DNA of 64,000 bases from the NCBI RefSeq assembly GCF_042646085.1, contig NZ_JBHRSZ010000007.1, forward strand, positions 744,001 through 808,000. Reading direction: 5' to 3'. The notes below the pieces were generated by a model. That model was not told the origin of the DNA. It did no database searches and worked only from the letters and a program-made list of their open reading frames with translations. Positions 61,865-64,000 of the stretch are shown here, one piece after another. Position 1 is the first letter of the stretch. Every line of letters starts with the position of its first letter. The position numbers and the translations under genes are program-made. This stretch comes from Litoribrevibacter euphylliae (lineage in GTDB: Bacteria > Pseudomonadota > Gammaproteobacteria > Pseudomonadales > Litoribrevibacteraceae).

Positions 61865-62984
61865 TTCGTTAAAGGTAGTGCAAGTACTGCCCGAGCTAAA
61901 CTCGGGGGGCGTTGAACGCGGAACCATAGAGTTTGCGAAGGTTCTTGTTGAGAAAGGGCATGAGTCTATCGTTATCTCTAATGGCGGACGTCAGGTAGAG
62001 CGCTTGGAATCGGAAGGTTCTCGTCATATTTCATTGCCAGTACATAAAAAGTCCCCGGCTTCGTTATTACAAGTAAAGAAAATGCGAGCTTTGTTGCAGG
62101 AATTAAAGCCAGATATTATCCATGTTCGTTCTCGTGTTCCGGCGTGGATTGTTTGGCTTGCTTGGAGAAAACTTCCCAAAACCACGCGACCTAAGCTGAT
62201 TTCAACCTTTCATGGCATGTATTCCATCAATGCCTATAGTGCGATTATGGCGAAGGCCGAGCAGATTATCGCTATATCGGATTGTGTTTACGATTATATC
62301 GTTGAAAATTACGACGTTAATAAGGATCGGATTACTCGAATTTTTCGAGGCTTGGATCGTTCTGCGTTTTCTGATTTGTCTGGATCAGGCGCATGGCTTC
62401 AACAGTTGAACCTTGATTATCCTGAAACTAAGGCTAAGAAACTGATTCTAATGCCGGGGCGTTTAACCCGTTGGAAAGGACAAGAAGCCTTCATTGAAAT
62501 GATGGCATTGTTAATCAAAAAAGATTCTTCATTCCATGGTTTAATCGTTGGTGAGGCGGATTCGAATAAGGTTCACTATGAAGATGAGCTGCGAAATTTA
62601 TGTGTGAACCGTGGTGTTGATCAGCATATTAGCTTTTTAGGGCATCGCTCGGATATTCCCTATTTGTATAAAGCTGCAGAAATAACCTGCCATATGTCGA
62701 ATAAAGCAGAGCCTTTTGGTCGTACTGTGCCAGAAGCACTGGCAACCGGGTGTATGGTGGTTGCCTTTAATCGTGGTGGTGCCAGTGAGTCGTTGAATGC
62801 TGCTTTTCCCGAAGGGCTTGTTGATGCAGATGACATTAAAGCGTTTGCTGATCGTATTTATGAATTGGCTCATCAAGTTAAAAAACCGAATATTACGTTA
62901 CCGGATGAGTTTTATTTAGAAACTCAGGCAGAAGAAACAATTAAGGTTTATCGCAAGGCTATTGCAGGCGAAAACAGACTTTAA
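61854..62984 (+). CDS. Glycosyltransferase family 4
   Basis: 376 residues, GT-B fold. The opening KVVQVLPELNSGGVERGTIE and FHGMYSINAYSAIMAKAEQI in the N-domain, and PGRLTRWKGQEAFIEMMALL with EPFGRTVPEALATGCMVVAF (the EX7E region) in the C-domain, are typical of GT4 enzymes of the LPS-core type. It starts eleven bases inside the previous gene, so it is co-translated in the operon. Confidence 0.9.
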   Translation: MENSSLKVVQVLPELNSGGVERGTIEFAKVLVEKGHESIVISNGGRQVERLESEGSRHISLPVHKKSPASLLQVKKMRALLQELKPDIIHVRSRVPAWIVWLAWRKLPKTTRPKLISTFHGMYSINAYSAIMAKAEQIIAISDCVYDYIVENYDVNKDRITRIFRGLDRSAFSDLSGSGAWLQQLNLDYPETKAKKLILMPGRLTRWKGQEAFIEMMALLIKKDSSFHGLIVGEADSNKVHYEDELRNLCVNRGVDQHISFLGHRSDIPYLYKAAEITCHMSNKAEPFGRTVPEALATGCMVVAFNRGGASESLNAAFPEGLVDADDIKAFADRIYELAHQVKKPNITLPDEFYLETQAEETIKVYRKAIAGENRL

Positions 62985-63012
62985 CATTTTTGAGTAAGTG
63001 AGTTACAAGATA

Positions 63013-64000
63013 ATGAGAGTTCTCCATATTGCTTACCAGCAGCTGCGTCGTTACGGAAAGACTCGTGTGAGTTGGGCGCAAAAGCTGACGTTTGGTTTGA
63101 TTAAAAATGATCACTTTACTCAAGTTTTTAGTGATCGGGATGTGGCTGCTTTTGAAGCACCTTTGGGGATTCGAGACTTAGGCAAAAAGGCAGCAAATAA
63201 GCGTCTTTTACAAACGGTAGAAGCGTTTGAACCTGACTTAGTCATTGCAGGCCATTGTGACATGATTCCCAATGAGACCTTGTTGGAAATCAGGAAGTTA
63301 ATGCCTGCGTGTAAGATAATTCACTGCAATAACGACCCGTTGTTTGTACCAAGTAATGTGGAACGTATTAATTATCGCGCTGATGTCTGTGATGCGGTGT
63401 TTGTATCGACAGGGCGTCCCGAGCTTAAGATTTTTGAAGGGCGAAAGGCGCGGGTTTATCACATGCCAAATCCGGTAGATCCATCTATTGAGTGTCTTGA
63501 TAACTCAGTAAAAGACAGTTCCGAATTACCTATTGATCTGTTGTTCTGCAGTAACAGTACCAACTTCACCAAGCGTCTTGAGATGATTGGGCGAATGAAA
63601 GAAGTTTTAGATCCTCATATGGCGTTTAAAACCTATGGTAGTTTTGGTGAAGAACCTGTGTGGGGCCGAGATTACGATAGAGCACTATCTAACACTAAGA
63701 TGGGATTGAACTTTAATCGTCAGGAAGGCTTTTACTGGTATTCGAGCGCTCGTATGGCACAGTTGGCAGGTAATGGCATTCTACAATTTACCCATGAGTC
63801 GCCACGCTTTGATGAGCTATTGCCTGAAGAAAGTGCCGTGTATTTCAAGGATGAAGATGATCTGAATGCGAAGATCTTAGAGTTTCATGCTGATGACGCG
63901 AAGCGTAAACATTGGGCGTCCAGAGCTCGAACGTTTTTCCAAGACGAAATGAATTCAACGTTGAATGCTCAATATATTCTTGAAGCTTCTCTAGAGATCC
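63013..64000 (+). CDS. Glycosyltransferase-like protein, 3'-truncated by window end
   Basis: Open from ATG 63013 to the window edge, 329 codons with no stop (MRVLHIAYQQLRRYGKTRVS at the start). It resembles CgeB-type or GT-B spore-polysaccharide-like glycosyltransferases: IAGHCDMIPNETLLEIRK, KIIHCNNDPLFVPSNVERIN, DLLFCSNSTNFTKRLEMIGR, and a family-1 C-terminal region near GLNFNRQEGFYWYSSARMAQ. It lies 28 bases after the GT4 gene on the same strand, so it is probably in the same core-LPS operon. The end is missing. Confidence 0.78.
   Translation, partial: MRVLHIAYQQLRRYGKTRVSWAQKLTFGLIKNDHFTQVFSDRDVAAFEAPLGIRDLGKKAANKRLLQTVEAFEPDLVIAGHCDMIPNETLLEIRKLMPACKIIHCNNDPLFVPSNVERINYRADVCDAVFVSTGRPELKIFEGRKARVYHMPNPVDPSIECLDNSVKDSSELPIDLLFCSNSTNFTKRLEMIGRMKEVLDPHMAFKTYGSFGEEPVWGRDYDRALSNTKMGLNFNRQEGFYWYSSARMAQLAGNGILQFTHESPRFDELLPEESAVYFKDEDDLNAKILEFHADDAKRKHWASRARTFFQDEMNSTLNAQYILEASLEI

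Noticed and set aside
1..64000. CRISPR arrays, rRNA genes, prophage or integrase genes
   Set aside because: No regularly spaced repeats, no rRNA-like stretches and no phage-type proteins were seen in any frame.

Overview
The window is an ordinary chromosomal segment of a marine-type gammaproteobacterium, most like the Oceanospirillales/Pseudomonadales branch. The reasons are Pseudomonas-like gene neighbourhoods (cytochrome c5, GGDEF-EAL, rep, comM, ubiK, glnK-amtB; glnE-ilvE next to LPS-core genes), an enteric-like yrfG-hslR-hslO-pckA block with divergent nudE, several c-di-GMP proteins, and a membrane urate oxidase with a fused cytochrome c. I cannot name the genus from sequence alone. No phage, plasmid, CRISPR or rRNA was seen.

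Layout. 1-8.3 kb: a purine catabolism and pyrimidine salvage block. alc (cut by the window edge), uraD, uraH, allA, guaD and puuD form one tightly overlapping operon. After a heavily structured intergenic RNA region come upp and uraA, and then convergent puuE. Together the genes run from guanine or urate through hydroxyisourate, OHCU, allantoin, allantoate and ureidoglycolate to glyoxylate. Xanthine dehydrogenase is not in the window. 8.3-14.9 kb: an alpha/beta hydrolase, a non-coding inverted-repeat element (MITE-like) beside a PilZ protein, then pckA, hslO, hslR, yrfG and divergent nudE. 15-25 kb: a PhaC-like hydrolase, a HAD phosphatase, a two-domain beta-propeller phytase lipoprotein, a membrane protein with a degenerate GGDEF domain next to an AraC regulator, rpiA, ilvA and an orphan periplasmic binding protein.

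25-38 kb: tRNA-Arg(CCG), two solo ends of the same repeat family as the MITE, a 7TM diguanylate cyclase, a GNAT acetyltransferase, two tandem paralogous exported proteins of unknown function, a long imperfect palindrome, an unrecognised 1176-residue cytoplasmic protein, an NhaC antiporter and an exported CocE-type hydrolase. 38-51 kb: cytochrome c5, GGDEF-EAL, rep, a PagL-like protein, comM, two orphan solute-binding proteins, ubiK, and glnK-amtB behind a recognisable NtrC/sigma54 promoter. 51-64 kb: a small secreted protein, a carotenoid/retinol-type FAD oxidoreductase divergent from a PadR regulator with a palindromic operator between them, glnE, ilvE, msbA, and a run of glycosyltransferases that probably builds the LPS core; the last one is cut by the window end.

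The least explained parts are the 1176-residue protein with its neighbouring palindrome and paralogue pair, the degenerate GGDEF protein that keeps an RxxD inhibitory-site motif, the MITE family, and the structured RNA between puuD and upp. I saw no convincing new defence or mobile system.
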